From the NCBI RefSeq assembly GCF_019112525.1, contig NZ_CP077800.1:1798001-1862000 (forward strand): a stretch of 64,000 nt of DNA, in the 5' to 3' direction. How positions within the stretch are numbered: position 1 is the stretch's first letter; each line of letters starts with the position of its first letter. Made by a program: the position numbers and the translations under genes. The stretch comes from Modestobacter sp. L9-4. GTDB taxonomy: Bacteria; Actinomycetota; Actinomycetes; Mycobacteriales; Geodermatophilaceae. The notes below the pieces were generated by a model, which saw only the letters and a program-made list of their open reading frames with translations, searched no databases and was not told the DNA's origin. This document shows, one piece after another, positions 1-8,549 of the stretch.

Positions 1-242
1 CGCGCGGCGAGCGCGGCCTCGACCGCGGCCAGGTGCGCCGGGTCGTCCGGGCCGGGGTCGACCACCACGGCCTGTCCCGACCCCGGCTCGCCGACCAGGT
101 GGGTGTTGGTGCCGTCCAGGGTCATCGGCGAGGCGTTGGGCGCCAGCACCCGCGTGACCAGCGGTTCCGGGTCCGCCACCGGCGCCATCGCCCCCGGTGC
201 GGGCAGGCCCCAGGTGCTCCGCGGGTCCACCGGCGCGCTCAC
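1..242 (-). CDS. MBL-fold metallo-hydrolase, N-terminal fragment cut by window edge
   Basis: Translation from a GTG at 242 gives an 80-residue start of a protein with the segment LAPNASPMTLDGTNTHLV near residues 38-55. That segment is typical of the N-terminal strand of a family of actinobacterial MBL-fold hydrolases often found near endonuclease III genes; the family link is from memory. The HxHxDH metal motif would lie beyond the window edge and cannot be checked. An ATG at 188 is an alternative start. It diverges from the lipoprotein gene at 306 with a 63-base gap. Confidence 0.7.
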   Translation of the reverse strand, partial: MSAPVDPRSTWGLPAPGAMAPVADPEPLVTRVLAPNASPMTLDGTNTHLVGEPGSGQAVVVDPGPDDPAHLAAVEAALAA

Positions 243-292
243 GGGCGCCCACGCTATCGCCGTCCGGACGGCGGCCGCGCGCTGCCCGCCAC

Positions 293-298
293 TAGCGT
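293..298 (+). promoter_or_regulatory. -10 box (TAGCGT) for leaderless lipoprotein gene
   Basis: TAGCGT fits the actinobacterial TANNNT -10 pattern and lies 7 bases before the ATG at 306, which implies a transcript starting at or next to the start codon. No clear -35 box is visible and there is no Shine-Dalgarno sequence. Confidence 0.5.
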
Positions 299-305
299 CG
301 ACGTC

Positions 306-875
306 ATGCGTGCACCCGCGACCCTGCTCAAGGCCGGCCTCTCCGCCGCGGCCGCCGTCGTCCTGCTGACCGCCTGCGGCGGATCGGGGGACGACGCCGC
401 CGACGCCGCGGCCTCCGCCGCCCCCACCTCCAGCTCCGCCCTCGCCTCCAGCTCCGCCCCGACCTCGGGCTCCGCCCCGAGCACCGGTGCGGCCTCCTCG
501 AGCGCCGCGTCCACCGACGCCGGCTCCTCCGGCGGGTCCGACGACCCCGAGGTGAAGGCCTTCTGCAGCCAGGCCGAGCAGGTGCTGACCCAGGTGAGCA
601 CCAGCCTGGACACCAGCGACCCCGCGGCGGTCGGCCCCGCCCTGGACAAGGCCGTCGAGGACCTGAGCGCGGTGCAGGCGCCCGCCGACATCAGCGCCGA
701 CTGGGAGACCGCCAAGACGCTGTTCACCGGCCTGCGCGACGCCGTCAACGGCGCCGACCTGAGCACGCCCGAGGGCCAGACGTCCGTGCAGCAGGAGGCC
801 GCCCGGCTGCAGGGCGAGACCGGCGACGCGCAGACCCGGCTCGACGCGTGGACCAAGGACAACTGCGGGGCCTGA
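306..875 (+). CDS. Secreted lipoprotein of unknown function
   Basis: A 189-residue protein with a classic lipoprotein signal: hydrophobic segment ending in the lipobox LLTAC near residue 23, so the mature protein should be lipid-anchored on the outer face of the membrane. A Ser/Ala/Thr-rich linker (about residues 30-80) follows, then a predicted helical domain with two cysteines (in FCSQ and near the C-terminus in NCGA) that could form a disulfide. The reading frame is open upstream to position 33, but only the ATG at 306 gives a signal peptide, and it has a -10 box 7 bases upstream. No catalytic motif is visible and I do not recognise a function. Confidence 0.85.
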   Translation: MRAPATLLKAGLSAAAAVVLLTACGGSGDDAADAAASAAPTSSSALASSSAPTSGSAPSTGAASSSAASTDAGSSGGSDDPEVKAFCSQAEQVLTQVSTSLDTSDPAAVGPALDKAVEDLSAVQAPADISADWETAKTLFTGLRDAVNGADLSTPEGQTSVQQEAARLQGETGDAQTRLDAWTKDNCGA

Positions 876-882
876 CACCGCT

Positions 883-910
883 CCCCGGGCGCCCCACGGG
901 GCGCCCGGGG
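883..910. terminator. Bidirectional terminator hairpin
   Basis: Two perfect 13-base arms (883-895 and 898-910, CCCCGGGCGCCCC and its complement) lie between the convergent lipoprotein and M23 peptidase genes. There is no T-tract on either side, as is usual in actinobacteria. Confidence 0.75.
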
Positions 911-914
911 CCGC

Positions 915-2279
915 TCAGCAGCCGCGGACGGTGACCCCGCGGGCGCGCAGCCACGGCACCGGGTCGACCTGGCCGCCGTACATCAGGCCGTTGGGGTGCA
1001 CCTCGAAGTGCAGGTGCGGTCCGGTCGACTGACCGCGGTTGCCCACCTCGGCGATCCGCTCGCCGGCCCGCACCCGCTGCCCGTCGGCGACGGAGTAGCG
1101 GTTCACGTGGCCGTAGACGGTCACCGCGCCGTCGTCCCCCCGGACGTAGACGGCCAGCCCGAAGCCGGTGGCCGGCCCGGCCCGCTGCACGACGCCGGCG
1201 GTCGCCGCGTAGATCGGCGTGCCGATGGGGGCGGCGATGTCCACGCCGTAGTGGGTGACGCCCCAGCGGGCGCCGAAGCAGCTGCTGGTGCGGCCGACCG
1301 CCGGCCGCACGTAGCCCGACCCGCCGGCGTCCTGGTCGCCGGTGTCGACGTCGGCCTCCGACGTCGACACCTCCGCGGCGGCGGCCGCCCGCGCGCGCCG
1401 GTCGTCCTCCTCGGCCTGCGCGCGGGCGCGGGCCTCCTCCTCACGGCGGGCCGCCTCCTCGGCGGCCTTCTGCGCCTGCCACGTCTCGTAGGCGTTGCGC
1501 GCCCCCTGCAGCTCCAGCAGCCGGACCTGCGCGTCCTGCAGCTGCTGCTGCAGCTGCTGCTCCTGCGCCGCCGCCTCCTCCAGCGCGGTCTGCTGGGCGG
1601 CCAGCTGCTGGTCGGCGGCCACCTTCGCGGCCTCGGCAGCTGTCTCGGCCGCCGCCTTGGCGTCCCGGGCGTCGCGGGCGGCGGCGTCGGCGGCGGCCTG
1701 CTGCACGCGCGCGTCCTCCATCAGGCCCAGGACGTCGACCTGGTGGTCGCCGACGTAGTCGAGCATCGCGGCCTTCTCGATCAGCTCGGCGGGCCCGTCG
1801 ACGTCGAGCAGCGCCATCTCGCTGGTGAGCTCGGAGCCGTTCTTGTAGGTGTCCCGGGAGAAGTCGGCGATCCGGGCCTGCGCCGCGGTGACGGCGTCGG
1901 CGGCCGCCTGCAGGTCACGGGCGGTCTGCTCGGCCGCGGCGTCGGCCAGCTGCCGGGCCTCCTCGGCCGCCAGGTAGGCGGTGCCCGCGGCCTCGGCCTG
2001 CACCTGGACCTGCTCCAGCCGGGTCTGCGCCTCGGCCACCAGCCCGGTGATCCGGGCGACCTCGGCGGTGGCGGCGGCCTGCGCGGCGGCCGCGCCGTCC
2101 AGCTGCTCGTCGCTGGGGTTGACCGGGTCGGCCAGCGCGGTGCCCCCACCGGCACCCAGCACGGCGGTCGCGAGGACCGCGGCGACCAGGCCGGAGCGCA
2201 ACGCCCGGGACACCCTCGAGGACCGGCGGCGGGCCGGGCGCGAGGGCACGGGGGACGAGCGCAGCACGGGCCGCGGCAT
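915..2279 (-). CDS. Secreted M23 peptidoglycan peptidase with coiled-coil domain
   Basis: A 454-residue secreted protein. An arginine-rich N-terminus and hydrophobic stretch ending at ALADP form a signal peptide. A long Ala/Glu/Gln-rich coiled coil spans about residues 45-300, and a C-terminal M23 (LytM-type) domain carries the zinc ligands HYGVD (near 343) and HLHFEV (near 421). The layout matches EnvC/NlpD-like and RipA-partner murein hydrolases or their activators, acting on cross-linked peptides at the septum. The start at 2279 is preferred over longer in-frame options because AGGAG lies 5 bases upstream. The zinc ligands are intact, so an active endopeptidase is more likely than a degenerate activator. 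Confidence 0.92.
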   Translation of the reverse strand: MPRPVLRSSPVPSRPARRRSSRVSRALRSGLVAAVLATAVLGAGGGTALADPVNPSDEQLDGAAAAQAAATAEVARITGLVAEAQTRLEQVQVQAEAAGTAYLAAEEARQLADAAAEQTARDLQAAADAVTAAQARIADFSRDTYKNGSELTSEMALLDVDGPAELIEKAAMLDYVGDHQVDVLGLMEDARVQQAAADAAARDARDAKAAAETAAEAAKVAADQQLAAQQTALEEAAAQEQQLQQQLQDAQVRLLELQGARNAYETWQAQKAAEEAARREEEARARAQAEEDDRRARAAAAAEVSTSEADVDTGDQDAGGSGYVRPAVGRTSSCFGARWGVTHYGVDIAAPIGTPIYAATAGVVQRAGPATGFGLAVYVRGDDGAVTVYGHVNRYSVADGQRVRAGERIAEVGNRGQSTGPHLHFEVHPNGLMYGGQVDPVPWLRARGVTVRGC

Positions 2280-2390
2280 GGTCGCTCCTGGGGAGGGGGA
2301 GGTCGTGCGGATGGACTCCTGCGAGGGTCGCACCGACCCCATCCGTCCCCAAGGCAACACGCGGCGCAGTCGTCACATGACTCTGCGCAG

Positions 2391-3197
2391 TCAGATCCCG
2401 CTGTCGCGCCCCAGTTCCTCGGCCAGCCGCGTCAGCTCGTCGCCACCGGCCATCATGGTGGTGAGCTCCTCCCGGCTGACCTCGCCCTTCGCGAAGTCGC
2501 CCAGGCTGCGGCCACGGTCCAGCAGCAGGAAGCGGTCGCCCACCGGGTGCGCGTGGTACGGGTTGTGGGTGATGAAGACGACACCCAGCCCCTGGTCGCG
2601 GGCCTGGGCGATGTAGCGCAGCACCACCCCGGCCTGCTTGACCCCCAGCGCCGACGTCGGCTCGTCGAGGATGAGCACCCGTGCGCCGAAGTGCACCGCG
2701 CGCGCGATGGCCACCGACTGGCGCTCACCACCGGACAGGGTGCCCACCGGCTGCTCGGGGTCGCGGATGTCGATGCCCATCGCGGCCAGCTCGCGGCGGG
2801 TGACCTCCTTGGCCGTCGCCTTGTCGAACCGGCGGAACGGGCCCCAGCCGGTCGTGGGCTCCGAGCCGAGGAAGAAGTTCCGCCAGATCGCCATCAGCGG
2901 GATCATCGCCAGGTCCTGGTAGACCGTGGCGATCCCGGCGTCCAGCGCCTCCCGCGGGGCGCCGAAGCGCACCGGGGCACCGTCGAGCAGCAGCTCACCA
3001 CGGGTCGGCCGGTGAACCCCCGACAGCACCTTGATCAGCGTGGACTTGCCGGCGCCGTTGTCGCCGAGCACGCAGGTGACCTCACCGGCCCGCACGGTGG
3101 TCGAGATGCCGTCCAGGGCGATGACCGAGCCGAAGTCCTTGCCGATGTCGCGCAGCTCCAGCAGCGGGGCGCTCACAGCGCCCGAGGCGGTGCTCAT
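2391..3197 (-). CDS. Sugar ABC transporter ATP-binding protein (FrcA type)
   Basis: A 268-residue single-ABC ATPase. Walker A is GDNGAGKST (near residue 46), the signature is LSGGERQ, Walker B is [11 protein letters not shown] and the switch histidine is in [13 protein letters not shown]. The single-domain form, plus a ribose/fructose-type permease and binding protein upstream, fits the CUT2 family with one ABC domain, as in fructose FrcA. The ATG overlaps the permease stop codon (ATGA), which indicates translational coupling. The product energises import of a monosaccharide; the exact sugar cannot be told from sequence. Confidence 0.93.
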   Translation of the reverse strand: MSTASGAVSAPLLELRDIGKDFGSVIALDGISTTVRAGEVTCVLGDNGAGKSTLIKVLSGVHRPTRGELLLDGAPVRFGAPREALDAGIATVYQDLAMIPLMAIWRNFFLGSEPTTGWGPFRRFDKATAKEVTRRELAAMGIDIRDPEQPVGTLSGGERQSVAIARAVHFGARVLILDEPTSALGVKQAGVVLRYIAQARDQGLGVVFITHNPYHAHPVGDRFLLLDRGRSLGDFAKGEVSREELTTMMAGGDELTRLAEELGRDSGI

Positions 3198-4174
3198 CGG
3201 CGGGCCGCCTCGGCGTAGCGGCGCACCGCGCGGTTGCTCAGCACGGCCAGCAGCAGCATCGCGCCCAGGAAGAAGTAGAACCAGTCGGCGTCCCAGCGCA
3301 GGTAGACGATGCCCTGCTGGGTCATGCCGAACACCAGCGCGCCCAGCGCCGCCCCGATGGCCGAGCCGAAGCCACCGGTGAGCAGGCACCCGCCGATGAC
3401 CGCCGCGACGATGTAGATCAGCTCCTGCCCGGTGCCGGTGTTGGCCTGCACCGAGGTGAGCCGGACGGCGGTGATGGAGCCGACCAGCCACGCCGCGGCC
3501 GCGGTCGTCATGAACAGCCGGATCGTGGTGCGGGCGGCCGGGACACCGACGTTGCGGCTGGCCACCTCGTCACCGCCCGTGGCGAACACCCAGTTGCCGA
3601 ACCGGGTGCGCAGCAGGACCCAGGTCGCCACGGCGGTGGCCAGCAGCCACCACACGATCGCGATGCGGAACTGCTGGCCGAAGACGCTGAACGTCGAGGC
3701 CAGCACCAGCTCGGCGGAGTGGTAGCCCGGGGCCTCGGCGATGCCGCGCACCTGCACCGTGCCGGTGAACAGCTTGGTCAGCCCCAGGTTCAGGCCCTGC
3801 AGCATGAGGAAGGTGGCCAGCGTGATGATGAAGCTGGGCAGGCCGGTGCGGGTGACCAGCCAGCCGTTGAGGGCGCCGATGGCCAGCGCCAGCACACCGG
3901 CCGCGGCGATGGCCACCCAGATGTTCTGGTCGAACCGGACGGCGACGATGCCGACGGTGAGCGCGGTGGTGCCGGTCAGCACGCCCGCGGACAGGTCGAA
4001 GTGCCCGCCGATCATCAGCAGCGCCACCGCGACCGCCATGATGCCCAGCGTCGAGGCGACGTCCAGCCAGTTGGCGATCCCGCTCAGCGACCGGAAGACC
4101 GAGCTCTGGGCGGAGAAGAACGCCAGGATGACGACGGCGCCGATCAGCGACCCCAGCTCGGGCTTGACCAGCAA
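3194..4174 (-). CDS. Sugar ABC transporter permease (FrcC/RbsC type)
   Basis: A polytopic membrane protein of about 326 residues with around ten hydrophobic segments and the CUT2 permease pattern [11 protein letters not shown] near residue 57 and [12 protein letters not shown] near residue 250. It forms the membrane channel for the neighbouring binding protein and ATPase. The start is uncertain: no ATG or GTG is available, a TTG lies at 4174, and the conserved-looking upstream stretch (ATREAPVGRRARADER) suggests translation may begin nearer the preceding gene, for example at a CTG at 4255 overlapping its stop codon. Membership is certain; the N-terminus is not. Confidence 0.9.
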   Translation of the reverse strand: MLVKPELGSLIGAVVILAFFSAQSSVFRSLSGIANWLDVASTLGIMAVAVALLMIGGHFDLSAGVLTGTTALTVGIVAVRFDQNIWVAIAAAGVLALAIGALNGWLVTRTGLPSFIITLATFLMLQGLNLGLTKLFTGTVQVRGIAEAPGYHSAELVLASTFSVFGQQFRIAIVWWLLATAVATWVLLRTRFGNWVFATGGDEVASRNVGVPAARTTIRLFMTTAAAAWLVGSITAVRLTSVQANTGTGQELIYIVAAVIGGCLLTGGFGSAIGAALGALVFGMTQQGIVYLRWDADWFYFFLGAMLLLAVLSNRAVRRYAEAARR

Positions 4175-4251
4175 CCGGCGCCACAGGCCGACGGCGGCGA
4201 CCCGCTCGTCGGCGCGCGCCCGCCGGCCGACCGGCGCCTCGCGGGTGGCGC

Positions 4252-5247
4252 TCAGCGGGTGCCCGCCGAGGCCAGGTCGCCGATCGCCTCGACGTTGCTC
4301 GAGTCGACGATGCCCGGGCCGGTCAGCACCGGCTGGCCACCGCCCACGGTGTTGAGGTTCTGCGCGTAGAGCTTGAGCATCACGATCGGCAGGTAGCCCT
4401 GCTCGTACTGCTGCTGGTCGACCGCGAAGGCTACCGTGCCGGCCTTGATCGCGGCGATGACGTCGCCGTTGAGGTCGAAGGTGGCGATCTCGGCCTGGGA
4501 ACCGGCGTCGGAGGCGGCGGCCGCGGCGATCGGGGCCACGGCGGAGTTCAGCGTCAGGACCGCGTCGACCGAGGGGTCGGCCTGCAGCTGCGAGGTGATC
4601 GTGGCCTGCGCGCCCTGCAGGTCGTTGATGTCGACCTGCAGCAGCCGGACGTCGGCGCCCAGGCCCTGCGAGGCACCGGCGCAGCGCTGCTCGAGGCCGA
4701 TGTTGCCCGCCTCGTGGACGACGCAGAGGACGTTCTTGCGGCCGTCGCGGGCCAGCCGCTGCCCGGCGCCCTGGCCGGCGATCGTCTCGTCCTGCCCGAC
4801 GTGCCCGATGGCGCCGAACTCGGCGGACCGGTCGGCGCCGGAGTTGATGGTCACCACGGGGATCTTCGCCGCCCGCGCCGCGGCCAGGGAGTCCTGCAGC
4901 GCGTCGGGGTTGGCCATGGACACCACGATGCCGTCGACGCCCTGGTTCACCGCGGCCTCGATGAGCTGGGACTGCCGCTGCGGGTCGCCGTCGCTCTGGT
5001 AGTCGACGCCGACGCCGAGGTCGTCACCGGCCGCCTTGGCGCCCTTCTGCACGACGTCCCAGAAGGCGTCACCGGCCGAGCCGTGGGTGACGACGGCGAA
5101 CTGCAGGTCGCCGTCCGCGGTGCCCCCGCCGCCGCTCGGGGCGGCTGCGGTGGTCTCGCCCTCGCCGCCGGAGTTCTCCGTGGAGCAGCCCAGGAGCACC
5201 AGGGGTGCTGCCAGAGCGAGTGCGAGCAGCCGCTTGCGTCGAGCCAT
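4252..5247 (-). CDS. Sugar ABC transporter substrate-binding lipoprotein
   Basis: A 331-residue periplasmic-binding protein of the LacI-like/CUT2 class. The signal peptide ends in the lipobox LLGC (Cys near residue 21), followed by a Gly/Ser-rich linker and a type I fold. Strand-loop patterns VVTHGSAGDAFW and DGIVVSMANPDAL match ribose/fructose-binding proteins. It captures the sugar outside the cell for the permease downstream. The ATG at 5247 has AGGAGG about 11 bases upstream. It heads a three-gene operon (binding protein, permease, ATPase) transcribed away from the amino-acid dehydrogenase. Confidence 0.93.
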   Translation of the reverse strand: MARRKRLLALALAAPLVLLGCSTENSGGEGETTAAAPSGGGGTADGDLQFAVVTHGSAGDAFWDVVQKGAKAAGDDLGVGVDYQSDGDPQRQSQLIEAAVNQGVDGIVVSMANPDALQDSLAAARAAKIPVVTINSGADRSAEFGAIGHVGQDETIAGQGAGQRLARDGRKNVLCVVHEAGNIGLEQRCAGASQGLGADVRLLQVDINDLQGAQATITSQLQADPSVDAVLTLNSAVAPIAAAAASDAGSQAEIATFDLNGDVIAAIKAGTVAFAVDQQQYEQGYLPIVMLKLYAQNLNTVGGGQPVLTGPGIVDSSNVEAIGDLASAGTR

Positions 5248-5498
5248 GATGTGCCTGTCCTCCTGTGTGGCGGCGCAGCGCTGCCCCGCTGGTCTCCTCC
5301 CCCGGCGGTCCTCGACCGGGACCCCGACGGGGAGTGCGCGGGCACCAGGGGTCCCCCGGTGCCTGTCGTCGGCCCCTGATCATGCCGGGCGCGCCGCGCG
5401 ATCGTCCCACGGACCTGCCGACGGGACCTCCTCGTGGCCTCACCGACACCCGACCGGGTGGCTCCCGCCGGGCCGACCGAGCCTCGCCGGCGGCCACC

Positions 5499-5504
5499 TA
5501 CGCT
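5499..5504 (+). promoter_or_regulatory. -10 box (TACGCT) for leaderless dehydrogenase gene
   Basis: TACGCT sits 6 bases before the GTG at 5511. The same TACGCT-N6-GTG arrangement recurs at 11193 and 31063 in this window. No Shine-Dalgarno sequence is present. Confidence 0.5.
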
Positions 5505-5510
5505 CAGCTC

Positions 5511-6575
5511 GTGGACGTGATGGGCTCAGGGCACGAACAGGTCGTCTTCTGCTCCGACCCGCAGTCGGGGTTGCGCGCGGTGATCGCGGTGTACTCGACC
5601 GCGCTCGGTCCCGCACTCGGCGGCACCCGCTTCTTCCCCTACGCCTCCGAGGAGGCGGCGGTGACCGACGCGCTGGCGCTGTCGAGGGCGATGGCCTACA
5701 AGAACAGCCTCGCCGGGCTCGACCTGGGCGGCGGCAAGGGCGTCATCATCGGCGACCCGCGGACCGACAAGACCGAGGCGCTGCTGCGCGCCTACGGCCG
5801 GTTCGTGGAGAGCCTCGGCGGGCGGTACCTCACCGCCTGCGACGTGGGCACCTACAACGCCGACCTGGACGTCGTGGCCCGGGAGACCCGCTTCGCGCAC
5901 GGCCGGTCGGAGGCCTTCGGCGGGTGCGGCGACTCCTCGGTGCTCACCGCCTTCGGCGTCTTCCAGGGCATGCGCGCCGCCGCCCAGCACCGCTGGGGCT
6001 CCCCGTCGCTGGCCGGGCGCACCGTCGCGGTCGCCGGGGTGGGCAAGGTCGGCTCGCACCTGGTCGACCTCGTCGTGGGCGACGGCGCGTCCGCGGTGGT
6101 CACCGACGTCGACCGGGCCGCCGTCGACCGCGTGCTGGCCCGCCACCCCGGCGTGACCGCCGTGGCCGACACCGCGGCGCTGGTGCGCACCCCGCACGAC
6201 GTCTACGCCCCCTGCGCGCTCGGCGGCGCCCTGGACGACGAGACCGTCGCCGTCCTGCCCGCCCAGATCGTCTGCGGCGGCGCGAACAACCAGCTGCCGC
6301 ACGCCGGCACCGCGGAGCTGCTGCGGGCCCGGGGCGTCCTCTACGCCCCGGACTACCTGGTCAACGCCGGCGGCGTGATCCAGGTCGAGGACGAGCGGCA
6401 CGGGTTCTCCTTCGCCCGGGCCGAGGCGCGGACGACGACGATCTACGACGTCGCCCTGCGGGTGTTCACCACCGCCGAGGCCGAGGGCGTCTCCCCCGCG
6501 GTGGCGGCCGACCGGCTGGCCGAGGAACGGATGACCTCCGTGGGCCGGCTGGCCACCATCCGCCTGCCCCGCTGA
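5511..6575 (+). CDS. Leucine/valine dehydrogenase (Glu/Leu/Phe/Val dehydrogenase family)
   Basis: About 354 residues, close to the roughly 360 of Streptomyces valine dehydrogenase, with very similar motifs as I recall them. GHEQVVFC lies at the N-terminus, ALGGTRF follows, the catalytic lysine region is [11 protein letters not shown] (near residue 78), and the Rossmann loop [10 protein letters not shown] (near 180) binds NAD. It would oxidatively deaminate branched-chain amino acids to 2-oxo acids, feeding branched fatty-acid primers or catabolism. The start is a GTG at 5511 with a -10 box 6 bases upstream; an in-frame ATG at 5520 is the alternative. It stands alone, divergent from the sugar ABC operon. 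The leucine versus valine preference is not decidable here. Confidence 0.92.
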   Translation: MDVMGSGHEQVVFCSDPQSGLRAVIAVYSTALGPALGGTRFFPYASEEAAVTDALALSRAMAYKNSLAGLDLGGGKGVIIGDPRTDKTEALLRAYGRFVESLGGRYLTACDVGTYNADLDVVARETRFAHGRSEAFGGCGDSSVLTAFGVFQGMRAAAQHRWGSPSLAGRTVAVAGVGKVGSHLVDLVVGDGASAVVTDVDRAAVDRVLARHPGVTAVADTAALVRTPHDVYAPCALGGALDDETVAVLPAQIVCGGANNQLPHAGTAELLRARGVLYAPDYLVNAGGVIQVEDERHGFSFARAEARTTTIYDVALRVFTTAEAEGVSPAVAADRLAEERMTSVGRLATIRLPR

Positions 6576-6588
6576 CGGCCTCGCCGGC

Positions 6589-7836
6589 TTAAAGCCCGGC
6601 CTGCATCGCGACTCCCTGGTGCTGCCAGGTCGCGTCGTCGTGGCTGGCACCGTGCTGCCAGTTCCAGCCGCTGAGAATCACCTCGGTGACGTTCTCGTGA
6701 GTCGCCAAGCGTTGCCCGTACCCGGTCAGCCCTAGCACGATGTCGAAGGAGAGCCGGATGTCCACGACACGGGTGCGGGTGCAGACCGCAGCGACGCTTG
6801 GAGTCACCGGCACGCTTAACAGGACCAACTCCTCAACCGGTTGCGCTGCGTTGACCGCGCGCGCCACCACCTCACCGCCGTAGCTGTGGGCGAAGACGGT
6901 CCGCAGTCCGCCGGGGGCGGCAGTCGTCGCCCAACGCGCGAACCGGGTTGAAGCTTTCGCGCGGTGGCTCGCTCGACAGAAGCCATCCCACCCGAACTCC
7001 ATGCCCTGGTCATAGAGGTCCGGTCGGTGCCGTGCCTTCATGTAGTCGAAGAAGTCCCCACCTGCCTGCCACCAGTCACCCACCCATCCCCACGTTCCAT
7101 GGACGATCGTCGACATCTGCGCGTGACCCGGTTCACGATTCGACTGCGAAGAGGTCGGCGGCGGGGAGCCAGGGTCCCTCGACAGGAAGGCGGCCATGGC
7201 TATTTGCTGAGTCAGCTTGTCTGAGGAGCGGAGACCGAGATGCAGCCGCTCCTCGACCAGCATTTGGACCCACCAGAGGTCGAGCGCTGTGCCCCACGAC
7301 GCGCAATGGTCGGCCCACTGAACGTCCGACCAGTCGACCAGCTCACTAGCGTCGTCGGGCGACACTGGATGGAACACCCCCGTCAGCCCGCCGATGAGCC
7401 TTGGCGCAGCAAAGCGGGCGTCCTCATTGAGAATCCGCCACAGTGCAGCGGCAGCTGTGGCCGACTCACGCTCAAGAGGACTACGTAGCAGTTCGATCAG
7501 GTAGAGCACCGCATCGCGCAGCTGCGCAGAGGTCGCCAACTGCTCCCAGCGCTGCACTCGGGCTTCGTCTAGGTCCCGACCGAGTCTTGACCGCTCCAGT
7601 TCCTCCACCGAGACGTCCCGTGCTGAAGCCTGCCTTTCGAGCATCCTCTCGGAGAAGCCGAGCTCGATCAGCGGTTCGCGTAGCCGGGCGACCGTCTCAC
7701 GGCTACCGATCGCCCAGGTGGCAACAGCTGCCGCACGAGCTGCGTTGGCACCCTCGAACTCTGAGGACACGACGAGGCTCTCGCGCGCGCTCGAGACGCG
7801 GAAAGAGGTCGAATCGGACGCTGCAGACTCGCTCAT
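6589..7836 (-). CDS. Two-domain alpha/beta-hydrolase-like protein in a low-GC patch
   Basis: 415 residues. Residues 1-210 are charged and predicted helical with no motif I know. The C-terminal half looks like an alpha/beta hydrolase: HGTWGWVGDWW near residue 245 resembles an oxyanion-hole strand, VFAHSYGGEVV near 315 is a nucleophile elbow with Ala in place of the first Gly (AHSYG), and late histidines in NWQHGASHDD could complete the triad. The start at 7836 has GAGGAG about 9 bases upstream. Base composition falls to about 60 percent GC with less biased third positions than its neighbours, suggesting recent acquisition. It is a lone gene with no operon partner. A lipase/esterase-like serine hydrolase is inferred; substrate and role are unknown. 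Confidence 0.75.
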   Translation of the reverse strand: MSESAASDSTSFRVSSARESLVVSSEFEGANAARAAAVATWAIGSRETVARLREPLIELGFSERMLERQASARDVSVEELERSRLGRDLDEARVQRWEQLATSAQLRDAVLYLIELLRSPLERESATAAAALWRILNEDARFAAPRLIGGLTGVFHPVSPDDASELVDWSDVQWADHCASWGTALDLWWVQMLVEERLHLGLRSSDKLTQQIAMAAFLSRDPGSPPPTSSQSNREPGHAQMSTIVHGTWGWVGDWWQAGGDFFDYMKARHRPDLYDQGMEFGWDGFCRASHRAKASTRFARWATTAAPGGLRTVFAHSYGGEVVARAVNAAQPVEELVLLSVPVTPSVAAVCTRTRVVDIRLSFDIVLGLTGYGQRLATHENVTEVILSGWNWQHGASHDDATWQHQGVAMQAGL

Positions 7837-8054
7837 CGGATGCTCCTCACGGCTTCAAGTCAGGTCTCACCGCGCGAGACCAAGACGAGGATCGGCAGCT
7901 GAGCGAGCCGTCTTGAGCTGGCGAGATTATGAGACGACGGTCACCTATCACCTCCTGAGGAGGGGGCCGGGGGGAGGGATGCGTGCCCGTGACCGATCCG
8001 TGTCGTAAGCTGCCTCCAGGACATAGTCACTCAGTCGGGGTCGCCACACGGGCC

Positions 8055-8073
8055 GTCCAGCCCAGTGCTGGAC
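8055..8073 (+). promoter_or_regulatory. Small hairpin in the leader of the DUF3073 gene
   Basis: Seven-base arms GTCCAGC (8055-8061) and GCTGGAC (8067-8073) flank a 5-base loop, 35 bases upstream of the DUF3073 start. A TAAGCT box near 8006 could be its -10. The rest of the 271-base gap (7837-8107) shows only a G-rich run near 7960 and no gene I can support. Confidence 0.3.
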
Positions 8074-8107
8074 GACGATCCGCACTCCGTCACGAGGGGG
8101 TCGAGCC

Positions 8108-8329
8108 ATGGGGCGCGGCCGAGCGAAGGCCAAGCAGACACGCGTGGCCCGTGAGCTCAAGTACAGCTCACCCAACACCGATCTGACGGCACTCCAGCGC
8201 GAGCTCGCTGGACAGCCGTCGTCGTTCCCGACCCGTGCGCCGAAGGACGACGACGACGAGGACGAGCCCCAGGCCGAGACCTGGCTGGGGGACGACGAGG
8301 ACGACGACTGGGCTGCCACCAGTCGTTGA
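8108..8329 (+). CDS. DUF3073 domain-containing small protein
   Basis: A 73-residue protein. The basic N-terminus MGRGRAKAKQTRVARELKYS is the hallmark of DUF3073, a family confined to actinobacteria and commonly next to purM, exactly as here. The C-terminal half is strongly acidic with Asp/Glu runs. GAGGGGG precedes the ATG. The function is unknown; the split basic/acidic character suggests a nucleic-acid or protein-binding role, but that is speculation. It converges on purM with a strong hairpin between. Confidence 0.93.
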   Translation: MGRGRAKAKQTRVARELKYSSPNTDLTALQRELAGQPSSFPTRAPKDDDDEDEPQAETWLGDDEDDDWAATSR

Positions 8330-8425
8330 CCTGACGGTCGGCACACGTACCACCGCGACACCGCTGCCCCTCCGGGGTGCAGCGGTGTTCTCGCGTGCGC
8401 GACGTCCGGCGGACCCGGACGGCAC

Positions 8426-8460
8426 GGGGAGCCCCGGCACCACTGGTGCCGGGGCTCCCC
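8426..8460. terminator. Bidirectional terminator between DUF3073 gene and purM
   Basis: A perfect inverted repeat with 17-base arms (8426-8442 and 8444-8460) around one central base. It lies between convergent genes in the 220-base gap 8330-8549, which otherwise shows nothing I can call. Confidence 0.8.
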
Positions 8461-8549
8461 GTCGCGCCCGGCAGCCGACCAGGCCGGCCCAGGCCCCGTC
8501 CGGAGGCTCGCCCCGGGCCTGCGAGGGGTGAGGAGGACGGGGCCCTCCC

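Noticed and set aside
996..3218. Long plus-strand open frame of 740 codons opposite the M23 and ABC genes
   Set aside because: It is the antisense shadow of real genes: Gly/Arg/Val/His-rich, low complexity and without domain motifs, while the minus strand encodes recognised proteins.
7955..7980. G-rich run as a G-quadruplex regulator
   Set aside because: Runs of G are expected by chance at this composition and the position has no clear link to a promoter.
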